The notes under the pieces: generated by a model
What the model was told of the DNA's origin: nothing
What the model saw: only the letters and a program-made list of their open reading frames with translations
The model's database searches: none
NCBI RefSeq assembly: GCF_007109405.1
Contig: NZ_VJOY01000010.1
Location: 62,001-126,000 of the forward strand
Source of the DNA: Pseudomonas mangiferae
Lineage (GTDB): Bacteria; Pseudomonadota; Gammaproteobacteria; Pseudomonadales; Pseudomonadaceae
Direction: 5' to 3'
Length of the DNA stretch: 64,000 nucleotides
Translations under genes and position numbers: made by a program
In this document: in pieces, positions 16,152 through 26,993 of the stretch
How the letters are laid out: each line of letters starts with the position of its first letter
Position numbering within the stretch: the first letter of the stretch is position 1

Positions 16152-17431
16152 GGCGCCACCCCCTTGCGGATCGCGACACCGGTGCGGCTGATCCGCACCA
16201 GGCCCCTGGGCCGCCAGATCATCATCAGCACCATGACGATGCCGAACAGCAGCACGCGGTACTCGGCGAAGCTGCGCAGCAGCTCCGGCGCGACGGTCAG
16301 CACGAAGGCCGCGATCACCACGCCCAGGGTCGAGCCCATGCCGCCCAGCACCACGATGGCGAGGATCAGCGCCGACTCGAAGAAGGTGAACGAAGACGGA
16401 TCGATGAAGCCCTGCTTGGTGGCGAAGAACACCCCGGCGATACCCGCCACGGCGGCGCCCATCATGAACGCCGAGAGCTTCACCAGTACGTGGTTGAGGC
16501 CCATGGCGCGGCAGGCGATTTCGTCCTCGCGCAGCGCTTCCCAGGCCCGGCCGATGGGCATGCGGGTCAGCCGGTGCTTGATGTACAGGACGATCAGCAC
16601 CATCACGAACAGGGCGACGAAGGTGAAGATCAGGGTCGCGTTGGGGTTGTAGGCCACCCCCAGCCACTCATGGATCGGGACGTGCCCCTGCTCCTTGGCC
16701 CGTCGACCGAACTCCAGGCCGAACAGGGTCGGGCCGGGAACCGGTACGCCGTTGGGGCCCTTGGTGAACTCCATCCAGTTGTTCAGCACCAGGCGGATGA
16801 TCTCGCCGAAGCCCAGGGTGACGATGGCCAGGTAGTCGCCATGCATGCGCAGCACCGGGAAGCCCAGTAGCGCGCCGGCGCAGGCGGCCAGGATCACCAC
16901 CATCGGCAGCGCCGACCAGAAGCCCAGGCCGAGGTACTGGTAGCCCAGGGCCAGGCCATAGGCGCCGATGGCGTAGAACCCGACGAAGCCCAGGTCCAGC
17001 AGACCAGCCAGCCCCACCACGATGTTCAGGCCCAGACCCAGCAGCACGTAGATCAGGCCGAGGATCACCACCGAGAGCAGGTACTTGTTGGCGAAGAACG
17101 GGAAGGCGATGGCCAGCAGCACCACCACCGGGATGACGAAGCGCAGCATCGACTTGTGGTCGGGCGGCAGCACGTGCACGCCGCCCGACGGCGAGGCGAA
17201 CGAGTCGGCGACGCGGCGGCCTGCAGAAGTCTGCAGGAACAGGCTGAGGCAGAAACGGCCGAGCATCACCGCCGCCACCAGCCAGGCGACACGCACCGGT
17301 TGCAGGGTGAAGTCGTAACCCTGCAGCACCACGCCGACGATCGGGCCGAACACGATCAGCGCCACCAGGCCGGCCAGAATGGTATCGATCAGGCACCGCT
17401 TGAAATCGATCGAGGATTCTTTAACCGACAT
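16148..17431 (-). CDS. livM: Branched-chain amino-acid-type ABC transporter permease LivM
   Basis: 427 residues, a permease with about ten membrane segments. The N-terminal extension of about 110 residues with two extra hydrophobic segments (the DUF3382-type region) is normal for gammaproteobacterial LivM. The EAA-like cytoplasmic loop GRAWEALREDEIACRAMGLN near 310 is clear. It pairs with LivH and is coupled to it with a gap of only 3 bp. Confidence 0.95.
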   Translation of the reverse strand: MSVKESSIDFKRCLIDTILAGLVALIVFGPIVGVVLQGYDFTLQPVRVAWLVAAVMLGRFCLSLFLQTSAGRRVADSFASPSGGVHVLPPDHKSMLRFVIPVVVLLAIAFPFFANKYLLSVVILGLIYVLLGLGLNIVVGLAGLLDLGFVGFYAIGAYGLALGYQYLGLGFWSALPMVVILAACAGALLGFPVLRMHGDYLAIVTLGFGEIIRLVLNNWMEFTKGPNGVPVPGPTLFGLEFGRRAKEQGHVPIHEWLGVAYNPNATLIFTFVALFVMVLIVLYIKHRLTRMPIGRAWEALREDEIACRAMGLNHVLVKLSAFMMGAAVAGIAGVFFATKQGFIDPSSFTFFESALILAIVVLGGMGSTLGVVIAAFVLTVAPELLRSFAEYRVLLFGIVMVLMMIWRPRGLVRISRTGVAIRKGVAP

Positions 17432-17434
17432 CGC

Positions 17435-18349
<915 letters not shown>

Positions 18350-18391
18350 GAAGTCATTCTCATAGGCGTAGGGAAGAACGGCGGCGCGCCG

Positions 18392-18424
18392 GCGACCGAC
18401 CCGCCTCGTGAGCGGGCCGGTCGC
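18392..18424 (-). other. Strong intercistronic hairpin between livK and livH
   Basis: Stem gcgacc/ggtcgc plus cccgc/gcggg with a 7-base loop, in the 136-bp livK-livH gap. No T-run follows. Hairpins here in binding-protein operons usually protect the upstream message or limit read-through, giving more binding protein than permease. That role is inferred. Confidence 0.45.
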
Positions 18425-18485
18425 GACACGGCCGGGAACGGCGACGGCGGGATGCCCGAAGGCGATCCCGCGTCAGGAGAGCGGT

Positions 18486-19595
18486 TTACTTCTGGTGGTA
18501 TTTGCCTTGGTCGTCCCACTCGTACATCACGTAGTCGGAGACTTTCAGGTCGCCTTTCTTGTCCCACTCCTTCTTGCCCATGACGGTTTCCACCGGATTG
18601 CTCTTCAGCCAGGCGCTGGCGGCCGCGCCTTCGGTGCTGCCGGCGCCCTTGAAGGCAGCGGCCACGGCCTGCATGGAAGCGTAGGAGTACAGGGTGTAGC
18701 CCTCGGGCTCGTAACCGCTGCTGCGGAATTTCTCGATCACCGCCTTGCCGTCGGCGATCAACCGCGGGTCGGCGCCGAAGGTCATCAGCACGCCCTTGGT
18801 GTACTGCGGGCCGCCAGCGGTGGTGACCAGTTCGTCGGTGACCACGCCATCGCCGGAGATGAACTTGGCGTTCACGCCCTGCTCGCGCATCTGCCGGACC
18901 AGCGGGCCGGCCTCGGGGTGCAGGCCGCCGAAGTACACCACTTCGGCGCCGGAGGAACGGATCTTGGTGACCAGGGCGTTGAAGTCCTTCTCACCGCGGG
19001 TCAGGCCCTCGTAGAGCACCTCCTTGATGCCGCGCTTGGCCAGCTGCGCCTTGGTGGCGTCGGCCAGGCCCTGGCCGTAGGTGTCCTTGTCGTGGACGAT
19101 GGCGACCTTGGTGGCCTTGAGCACGTCGACGATATAGTCGCCAGCGACGATGCCCTGTTGGTCGTCACGGCCGCACATGCGGAATTCGCCGTTCAGGCCG
19201 CGCTCGGTCACTTGCGGGTTGGTGGACGCCGGGGTGATGGAGATGATGCCGGCCTCGTCGTAGATCTCCGAGGCGGGGATGGTGGAGGACGAGCAGAAGT
19301 GGCCGATCACCGCCACCGCCTTGTCGGAGTCCACCAGCCGGTTGGCCACGGCCACGGCCTGCTTCGGCTCGCAGGCGTCGTCGCCTTTCACCAGCTTGAT
19401 CTTCTCGCCATTGATACCGCCGGCCGCGTTGATGTCATTGGCCGCCTGCTCGGCGCCCCGCCACAACTGTTCCCCGAACGCTGCGTTGCCGCCGGTGAGC
19501 GGAGCGGCGACGGCGACGACGATATCGGCATGGGCGAAGCCCATGGCGGTGGACACTGCGAGAGCCAGAAAGCCTTTCTGAAGAATCTTCGACAT
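18486..19595 (-). CDS. livK: Branched-chain amino-acid-type periplasmic binding protein
   Basis: 369 residues with a signal peptide (MSKILQKGFLALAVSTAMGFAHA). It has the LIVBP fold: VAAPLTGGNAAFGEQLWRGAEQAANDINAAGG, the ligand-pocket segment GHFCSSSTIPASEIYDEAGI with the conserved SSS/T residues, and the disulfide pair typical of LivJ/LivK. It is distinct in sequence from BraC of P. aeruginosa as I remember it; the position near urease suggests the second paralogous system. Ligand may be a branched-chain or other amino acid, or an amide. Transcription probably starts at the sigma-54 site upstream. Confidence 0.92.
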   Translation of the reverse strand: MSKILQKGFLALAVSTAMGFAHADIVVAVAAPLTGGNAAFGEQLWRGAEQAANDINAAGGINGEKIKLVKGDDACEPKQAVAVANRLVDSDKAVAVIGHFCSSSTIPASEIYDEAGIISITPASTNPQVTERGLNGEFRMCGRDDQQGIVAGDYIVDVLKATKVAIVHDKDTYGQGLADATKAQLAKRGIKEVLYEGLTRGEKDFNALVTKIRSSGAEVVYFGGLHPEAGPLVRQMREQGVNAKFISGDGVVTDELVTTAGGPQYTKGVLMTFGADPRLIADGKAVIEKFRSSGYEPEGYTLYSYASMQAVAAAFKGAGSTEGAAASAWLKSNPVETVMGKKEWDKKGDLKVSDYVMYEWDDQGKYHQK

Positions 19596-19640
19596 GCAGC
19601 ATGCTCCGAGGGGAGTTATAGGTATTGGCCCCCGTGCAAC

Positions 19641-19656
19641 AGCAAGGCTTATGCCA
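19641..19656 (-). promoter_or_regulatory. Sigma-54 (RpoN) type promoter for the liv operon
   Basis: Read on the minus strand the sequence is TGGCATAAGCCTTGCT. It keeps GG-N10-GC spacing and the TGGCA and TTGCT blocks of the -24/-12 consensus, with two departures. It lies 45 bp before the livK start codon, giving a leader of about 35 nt. Nitrogen control via NtrC is the obvious hypothesis; no NtrC dimer site was identified with confidence. Confidence 0.65.
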
Positions 19657-19952
19657 GTCTTTTTGCGCGGGGCTCCAGCCCCTTCAAAAGTAGTTTCCAG
19701 TTAAAAAAACGTCGCTTTTGCGTAGACTTTCCCGACGACCCGTGGGCCGACTGTTTTCCGCGACTGATCTGTAACGCCCCACTCGGGGCACTGATCTTTA
19801 CTTTCTGTAACGCCTGCGCCCCGTTTTCCCAAAAAGCGCCAGCCTGGTGCAGGCACCGTATCGAGCGCCTCGTAATGGCGCATCGACCGGTTATTCCCCC
19901 TGTTCAACGGGTGGCCCGAACGGCCGTTGCAGCGCCAAAGGAATCGCCGTGC

Positions 19953-19990
19953 CCCAAAACGAAACGCCCCAGACAAGGCCGGGGCATCTG
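19953..19990 (-). terminator. Intrinsic terminator of azurin
   Basis: On the minus strand, gccccggccttgtctggggc (hairpin 19966-19985) is followed by GTTTCGTTTTGGGG. It begins about 20 bp past the azurin stop codon. Confidence 0.75.
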
Positions 19991-20007
19991 GCGAAGCGGG
20001 CGAACGG

Positions 20008-20457
20008 TCAGTCGACCAGTTTCACCGCACCTTTCATCATCGAGGAGTGCCCCGGGAAGGAGCAGAAGAACTGGTAGTCCTCGCCGGCCTGCAGCTTGGA
20101 TACGTCGAAGGTCACGGAATCGGACTCGCCGCCACCGATGAGCTTGGTGTGGGCGATGACACGGGCGTCGTCGGCCTTCAGGTAGTTGTTGTCCACGCCG
20201 GCGCTCATGCCGTCCGTGGTGATGCCGGCCATGTCGGACGTCTTGCTCAGCACCCAGTTGTGGCCCATCACGTTCTTCGGCAGCTTGCCGTCGTGGGTGA
20301 GCTTGACGGTGAAGGTCTTGCAGCTCTTGCTGATGTCGATGGCCTTGGTGGTATAGGACATCTGGTCGGTGGAATGCACCTCGACCTCGCATTCGGCGGC
20401 CAGGACCGGCAGGCTGGCGGCGGCCAGCACGGATGCGACGATGAGCTTGCGAATCAT
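20008..20457 (-). CDS. azu: Azurin, periplasmic blue copper protein
   Basis: 149-residue precursor. A 20-residue signal peptide ([20 protein letters not shown]) is followed by mature [13 protein letters not shown]. All copper ligands are present at canonical mature positions: G45 and H46 in MGHNW, C112 and H117 in [12 protein letters not shown], and M121. The C3-C26 disulfide is present (AEC, KSC). Azurin shuttles electrons between cytochrome c551 and nitrite reductase and takes part in stress responses. An AAGGAG site precedes the ATG. I do not see the ANR box known upstream of the P. aeruginosa gene. Confidence 0.98.
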   Translation of the reverse strand: MIRKLIVASVLAAASLPVLAAECEVEVHSTDQMSYTTKAIDISKSCKTFTVKLTHDGKLPKNVMGHNWVLSKTSDMAGITTDGMSAGVDNNYLKADDARVIAHTKLIGGGESDSVTFDVSKLQAGEDYQFFCSFPGHSSMMKGAVKLVD

Positions 20458-20736
20458 TGGATGTCTCCTTGGCAGATTGGCATACGTAGCCGTATTCCAG
20501 ACTGCCTGATAAGCGGCGCGGTTCCCAGTGGTTGCGGCAACGAGACGCAGGCGCCGAACCCGACCGGGACACCGTTCGGCTCGTCCGTCGCGGCGCCCCC
20601 GGCTTGTGTGACGCCGGTCTGCTAATCGACAGGCGAGGCTGGCGTCCCGCCCGGATTTTGCCAATAGTGGGACCTTTCGCGCGCCAGGCCCATGCCGCGG
20701 CCGGTCGCGCCTCCCGTGACAAGCCAGGAAGACAGC

Positions 20737-21366
20737 ATGACCGGCTACCGCATTCCCGGACCGACCTGCGCCACGCGCAGCGGCGCCATCGACAGCGGCA
20801 CCCTGTGCCGCTCCCTCAGTCCCGCCCCCGGCCCGGTGGGCAGCCAGGGCTCCGGCGAAGGCATCGACCGCACTAGCCCCGCGGATCGGGCACGCCTGCA
20901 GGAAATCCGCCGCCTCGTGACGGCCAACAACCGTTCCACGCTGGATAACGACCTGATCATCTGCCAGATCTACATGGAGTCGCGCTTCGACGCCATGGCC
21001 AAGGCTCCCGGCAGCAGTGCCAAGGGGCTGATGCAGATGACCCTGGCCGCGGTGAAGCAGGTCTACCAGACCCGCAAGGAAAAGGAGCTCAAGCACAAGA
21101 TCCGCGACAAGGCCGAGTTCGAAGCCTGCATGGCCGAAGGCAAGGCAATGCACTCCAGCGCGCTGATCTTCGACGAAGCCACCAACATCCAATTGGGCAC
21201 CGAATACATGCAGTACTGCGTCGACAGCGCCGGCTCTGTGGAAGATGGCTACAAGCAGTACCGTGGCCTGCGCAATGGCGTCTACTACGCCAAGATCAGC
21301 CTGGCGGCCACCCGCCTGCGGGCCCGGCCGGACTCCATGCAACCGCTCTACGATACCCTCAAATGA
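20737..21366 (+). CDS. Leaderless SLT-domain transglycosylase, candidate antibacterial effector
   Basis: 209 residues with no signal peptide or membrane segment. Residues 1-45 are Gly/Pro/Ser-rich and unstructured. Residues 50-200 hold a lysozyme-like SLT fold: catalytic-Glu motif IYMESRFD with E81, [11 protein letters not shown] (the GLMQ motif at 97-100), and a Tyr-rich C-terminal region [14 protein letters not shown]. Lytic transglycosylases cleave peptidoglycan and housekeeping ones are exported by a signal peptide or lipid anchor; this one has neither. Its stop overlaps the start of a periplasmic protein gene by 4 bp. The arrangement resembles type VI muramidase effectors (Tge/Tse3) with immunity genes. 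Start at 20737 has an AGGAAG site; the longer frame adds no export signal. Alternatives: phage-type endolysin or a cell-wall enzyme for an envelope-spanning machine. Confidence 0.8.
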   Translation: MTGYRIPGPTCATRSGAIDSGTLCRSLSPAPGPVGSQGSGEGIDRTSPADRARLQEIRRLVTANNRSTLDNDLIICQIYMESRFDAMAKAPGSSAKGLMQMTLAAVKQVYQTRKEKELKHKIRDKAEFEACMAEGKAMHSSALIFDEATNIQLGTEYMQYCVDSAGSVEDGYKQYRGLRNGVYYAKISLAATRLRARPDSMQPLYDTLK

Positions 21367-21953
21367 AGATGCGCCCCTGGCTCGCCTCCGTCCTGCTGGG
21401 AACCCTGGCCCTCGCGGCCCGGGCCGACCAGCCCCCCTACCCGGGCAAGGAGGCGCCGCCTCGCTCGGTGCTCGCCTGCACCATGGTCGATGGCAGCCGG
21501 GCGGCGCTGCTGGGCCAGCCCGACGGCTATGACCGGGAAACCCCGCTGCTGGACATCGATGGCGAGACCCGACCAGCGTTTCAGGACATGCCGGCCATCG
21601 AGTACGTCGGCCATGAGCTGTCCGCCCAGTGCCTTGGCAACACCCTGTTCTTCGTCTACGAGAGCGCCTCCCCGTATCTCAAGGGCGCGGTGGTCCGGAA
21701 GAACCCCGCCACCCATAAAACCGAAGTCCTGATCTTCGCGGAGAAGGCCACGCCGCGCTGGCTCTACCTGGGCCGCGATGGAATGCTGGCGGTGATTCCG
21801 AACCAGGGTTACGAAAGCGACAAGCAGTACCTCGTCTACCACTTTCCCACCCCTGCGGAGGGCGTCGAAGAACCCGCCGTCAGCGACGTCCTTCCCGCCC
21901 GGGACGGTTATGACGTGATGGAGATCGAGCAAATCCATAGCGAAGACGAGTGA
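21363..21953 (+). CDS. Periplasmic protein, candidate immunity protein 1
   Basis: 196 residues. Signal peptide [21 protein letters not shown] with cleavage likely after residue 21 (ARA-DQ). The mature part has two cysteines (C39 in LACTM, C90 in SAQC) likely to form a disulfide, a segment [12 protein letters not shown], the motif PRWLYLG at about 131-137, and QYLVYHF near 155. I do not recognise a named family. It is clearly paralogous to the next gene: same cysteine pair, same WLYLG, YLVY and LPAxxGYD motifs in the same order. The start overlaps the transglycosylase stop (ATGA), which implies co-production. Role as inhibitor of that enzyme is inferred from this layout. Confidence 0.75.
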   Translation: MKMRPWLASVLLGTLALAARADQPPYPGKEAPPRSVLACTMVDGSRAALLGQPDGYDRETPLLDIDGETRPAFQDMPAIEYVGHELSAQCLGNTLFFVYESASPYLKGAVVRKNPATHKTEVLIFAEKATPRWLYLGRDGMLAVIPNQGYESDKQYLVYHFPTPAEGVEEPAVSDVLPARDGYDVMEIEQIHSEDE

Positions 21954-22137
21954 GTGCACCGGCTCGGCCACCGACCAAGCGGGCCGGCCTGCCACCAGCC
22001 AATTCGGGATGTACCGTACGCCTCAGGCAATGCATACCAGGCTCACCACGCGTGTGCCCAAGAGACGCTAAGAAGACGGCTTGCATCAATCCCTGCGCGA
22101 CTCCATTCCCCGCAACTGTCCTTGTTCGAAGAACGCC

Positions 22138-22749
22138 ATGCCCAAACCGCTGCTGCACCTTGTTTTCCTGCTGCCACTCGTATGCGGCCTGCCTGCGCTG
22201 TCTGCGGAGAGGCTCATCACCTGCACACTGGGCGAAACGGAAAAGAAAAGGGTGGATGTCACCCGGAACGATGCTTGGGTGGGGTCAGCCGTCTATCACC
22301 TGGTCCTCGAGGGCAAGGCGGAATACCTATACGACGAACGCGAAGAACCGGAAGACGATCCGGCGGAGCGTTCCAGGGGATCGTTCGTGGAAGCCCAGTG
22401 CGCGGGCCATGGCGAGCAGGTCCTGGTGCTCACCGGCGAGTTCCACTCCAACTTCCTGCAGAGTGTGGTGCTGCGCTACAACCAGGCCTGGGGCACTTGG
22501 GAACGGCTGAACATCGCCGAGCGAGATGCACCGGAATGGCTCTACCTCGGCCCGGGCGGCTTCTATGTCGTAGTGCCCAATCCCGGGCGAAACGAGACGC
22601 CGGAACGCTACCTGGTCTACCGGTTCGACAGCAGCAAGGGAGCGGCTTACCAGGCCTACCTGTCCGAAGGCCCCCAGGGCAGCGACACCCTGCCGGCGCT
22701 GCCAGGCTACGACGCCATCCGCCTGAAGCCGCGGCGCCCGCAGCCCTGA
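22138..22749 (+). CDS. Periplasmic protein, candidate immunity protein 2 (paralogue)
   Basis: 203 residues. Signal peptide MPKPLLHLVFLLPLVCGLPALSA (cleavage before ERL). C29 in ITCTLG and C88 in EAQCAG match the cysteine pair of the preceding protein, as do FLQSVVLRYN, PEWLYLG (132-138), YLVYRF and LPALPGYDAI. I estimate 30 per cent or less identity, so this is an old duplication or a second specificity. The 184-bp gap before it looks less GC-rich than surrounding DNA. I chose the ATG at 22138; an earlier in-frame ATG at 22081 would bury the signal sequence. The ribosome site is weak (GAAGAA). Confidence 0.72.
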   Translation: MPKPLLHLVFLLPLVCGLPALSAERLITCTLGETEKKRVDVTRNDAWVGSAVYHLVLEGKAEYLYDEREEPEDDPAERSRGSFVEAQCAGHGEQVLVLTGEFHSNFLQSVVLRYNQAWGTWERLNIAERDAPEWLYLGPGGFYVVVPNPGRNETPERYLVYRFDSSKGAAYQAYLSEGPQGSDTLPALPGYDAIRLKPRRPQP

Positions 22750-22805
22750 ACGGTTCGGCCTGCGGGCTGATCCCGCTAGACTGGCCCGGGTCTCCTGCCT
22801 GCCCC

Positions 22806-23270
22806 ATGCCGACAACACCCACCATGCCCGACGTCCGCCTCGATACGCCCATGGCCACCGACCTGCCCGTCCTGCTGGACGTCTGGGAGGCGGCGGTACG
22901 GGCTACCCACGGTTTCCTCGACGAGGCTGACATCCATGCGCTGCGGGTAGCGATCCGTGAGCGGTATCTGCCCGCGCTGGAGCTGTCCTGCATCCGTGAC
23001 GAGGCAGGGCGCGTGGTCGGTTTCCTCGGGCGCAGCGGGTGCCGCGTGGAGATGCTGTTCGTCGCCCCGTCCCACCATGGCCGGGGGCTGGGCCGCCACC
23101 TGCTGGAGCAGGCCATAGCCGAACAGGGCGTGAACGAACTGGACGTCAACGAGCAGAATCCCCAGGCCCTGGGGTTCTACCGGCGCATGGGCTTCGAGGT
23201 GACGGGCCGTTCGCCGGTGGATGGCGAGGGACGCCCCTTTCCGCTGCTGCACCTGAGGCGCATGGGCTGA
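22806..23270 (+). CDS. GNAT-family N-acetyltransferase, YjaB-like
   Basis: 154 residues. Acetyl-CoA-binding motif VEMLFVAPSHHGRGLGRHLLEQA at about 79-101 with the R/QxxGxG/A pattern, and the C-terminal LDVNEQNPQALGFYRRMGFEVTGRS typical of the YjaB/YiaC group. The substrate is unknown; relatives act on tRNA-linked or protein amines. Two in-frame ATG codons (22806 and 22824) are possible starts and neither has a clear ribosome site. Confidence 0.85.
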   Translation: MPTTPTMPDVRLDTPMATDLPVLLDVWEAAVRATHGFLDEADIHALRVAIRERYLPALELSCIRDEAGRVVGFLGRSGCRVEMLFVAPSHHGRGLGRHLLEQAIAEQGVNELDVNEQNPQALGFYRRMGFEVTGRSPVDGEGRPFPLLHLRRMG

Positions 23271-23357
23271 GCCAAGCGGCCGGCGGGCTCGCCCGGCCCT
23301 TCTACACCGGGAAGCAAGCGACGCCGCTCCCTACCGGGAGGACGCTGCGACAGCGTT

Positions 23358-25652
<2,295 letters not shown>

Positions 25653-25817
25653 CACGGGCACCGGGGTATCTCTAGGAATGGGGGGTCGCGAAAACGCGGG
25701 CGCGGAATATAGCACAAAAAACATACAAGTCCGACGCGGGCGGTCGGTCTTTCCATCGTGCCGGAACGCCCACGCCGAGGCCCTTCGCGTGGGCGGTGCG
25801 CCAGGCCCCTCGCGCCC

Positions 25818-26897
25818 TCAGTGGCCGCGGTAGCGCCGGCGGACGCGGGCGGTGACCTTGCTCAGCAGCTCGTAGCCCACGGTGCCGGCGGCCTGTGCCA
25901 CCTCGTCCACCGGCAGGCCGGCGCCCCACAACTCCACCTTGGCCCCTACCACGATGTCCGGATGGTCCGACAGGTCCACCGTCAGCAGGTCCATGGACAC
26001 CCGGCCCACCAGCGGGACGCGCTTGCCGTTCACCAGCACCGGAGTGCCGGCCGGCGCGTGGCGCGGGTAGCCGTCGGCGTAACCGCAGCAGACTGTGCCG
26101 AGGCGGGTCGGCCGTTCGGCGATCCAGTCGGCGCCGTAGCCGACGCTGGCGCCCCGCTCCACCTCGCGCACGCCGATCAGCTCCGCCTCTAGGGTCATCG
26201 CCGGGCGCAGACCCAGCTCGTGGGCGCCCAGGTCGGCGAACGGCGTGGCGCCATAGAGCAGGATGCCCGGGCGCACCCAGTCCATGTGGGCTGCGGGAAT
26301 GGTCAGGATCGCCGCCGAGTTGGCCAGGCTGCGCTGGTTGAAGTCCAGGTCCAGCAGGTCGAGGAACATCTCCACCTGCTGCTCGGTGAGCGGATGGCCG
26401 CGCTCGTCGGCGCAGGCGAAATGGCTGATCAGGTTCAATTCGGCAACCTGCGCCGCGTCCTGCAGCCGGGCGTGCCAGGCGCGCAGGGCCTGCGGGGTGA
26501 AGCCGAGCCGGTGCATGCCCGAGTCCAGCTTGAGCCATACCGCCAGAGGCTTGTGGGGGTCGCTGGCCAGCAGCGCCTCGGCCTGGGCATCGTCGCGCAG
26601 CACCACGTCCAGCCCCAATTGGGCGGCGACCCGGTATTCGTCCGGCTCGAAACAACCTTCTAGCAGCAGGATGCGCGCCGTGCCGTGCATGCCCCGCACC
26701 TCGGCCGCCTCCTCCAGGCAGGCCACGGCGAACCCGTCCGCCTCGTCGTGCAAGGTGCTGACCACTTCCCGGGCGCCGTGCCCGTAGGCATTGGCCTTGA
26801 CCACGGCGAAGCTCTGCCGGCCCGGTGCGCAACGCTTGGCGACGGCATGGTTGTGGCGAATGGCGGCCAGATCGACCGTGGCGATGAGCGGGCGCAT
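25818..26897 (-). CDS. alr: Alanine racemase
   Basis: 359 residues, a PLP enzyme giving D-alanine for peptidoglycan. The PLP lysine is in VVKANAYGHG (about 33-42) and the catalytic Tyr in ASVGYGADW (about 250). The substrate-site residues SMDLLTVDL are near 303. The start at 26897 (MRPLIATVDLAAIRHN) has AAGGAT upstream. It lies 96 bp downstream of dnaB, both on the minus strand, the usual dnaB-alr order. Confidence 0.96.
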   Translation of the reverse strand: MRPLIATVDLAAIRHNHAVAKRCAPGRQSFAVVKANAYGHGAREVVSTLHDEADGFAVACLEEAAEVRGMHGTARILLLEGCFEPDEYRVAAQLGLDVVLRDDAQAEALLASDPHKPLAVWLKLDSGMHRLGFTPQALRAWHARLQDAAQVAELNLISHFACADERGHPLTEQQVEMFLDLLDLDFNQRSLANSAAILTIPAAHMDWVRPGILLYGATPFADLGAHELGLRPAMTLEAELIGVREVERGASVGYGADWIAERPTRLGTVCCGYADGYPRHAPAGTPVLVNGKRVPLVGRVSMDLLTVDLSDHPDIVVGAKVELWGAGLPVDEVAQAAGTVGYELLSKVTARVRRRYRGH

Positions 26898-26993
26898 TGA
26901 CGAATCCTTGCAGGCGGGACGGGCAGCCATCTTAACCACGCCGGGGGTGGCGCCGAATTGACCTGACTCAGGCCGCGTGGCGGCCGGGGTGGA

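Larger units (their letters stand above)
19596..20007. other. 412-bp intergenic region: liv promoter side and azurin terminator
   Basis: No gene seen. It holds the sigma-54-type promoter of the liv operon (19641-19656), an upstream palindrome ggggct-cc-agcccc (19669-19682), an A/T-rich stretch around 19690-19715 that could bend or bind IHF, and at its far end the azurin terminator. About 230 bp in the middle (19720-19950) show nothing I can name. Confidence 0.6.

Noticed and set aside
18486-19595. Naming the binding protein braC
   Set aside because: Fold and ligand motifs agree, but the sequence differs from P. aeruginosa BraC as I remember it, and the location near urease fits a second paralogous transporter. 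The generic liv name is safer.
20458-20736. ANR/Dnr box upstream of azurin
   Set aside because: No TTGAT-N4-ATCAA or close variant found in the 279-bp gap, although the P. aeruginosa gene is known to be ANR-controlled.
25767-25795. 9-bp GC stem downstream of alr as a terminator
   Set aside because: Stem is good but the following minus-strand sequence GTTCCGGCACG has no T-run; too weak to list.
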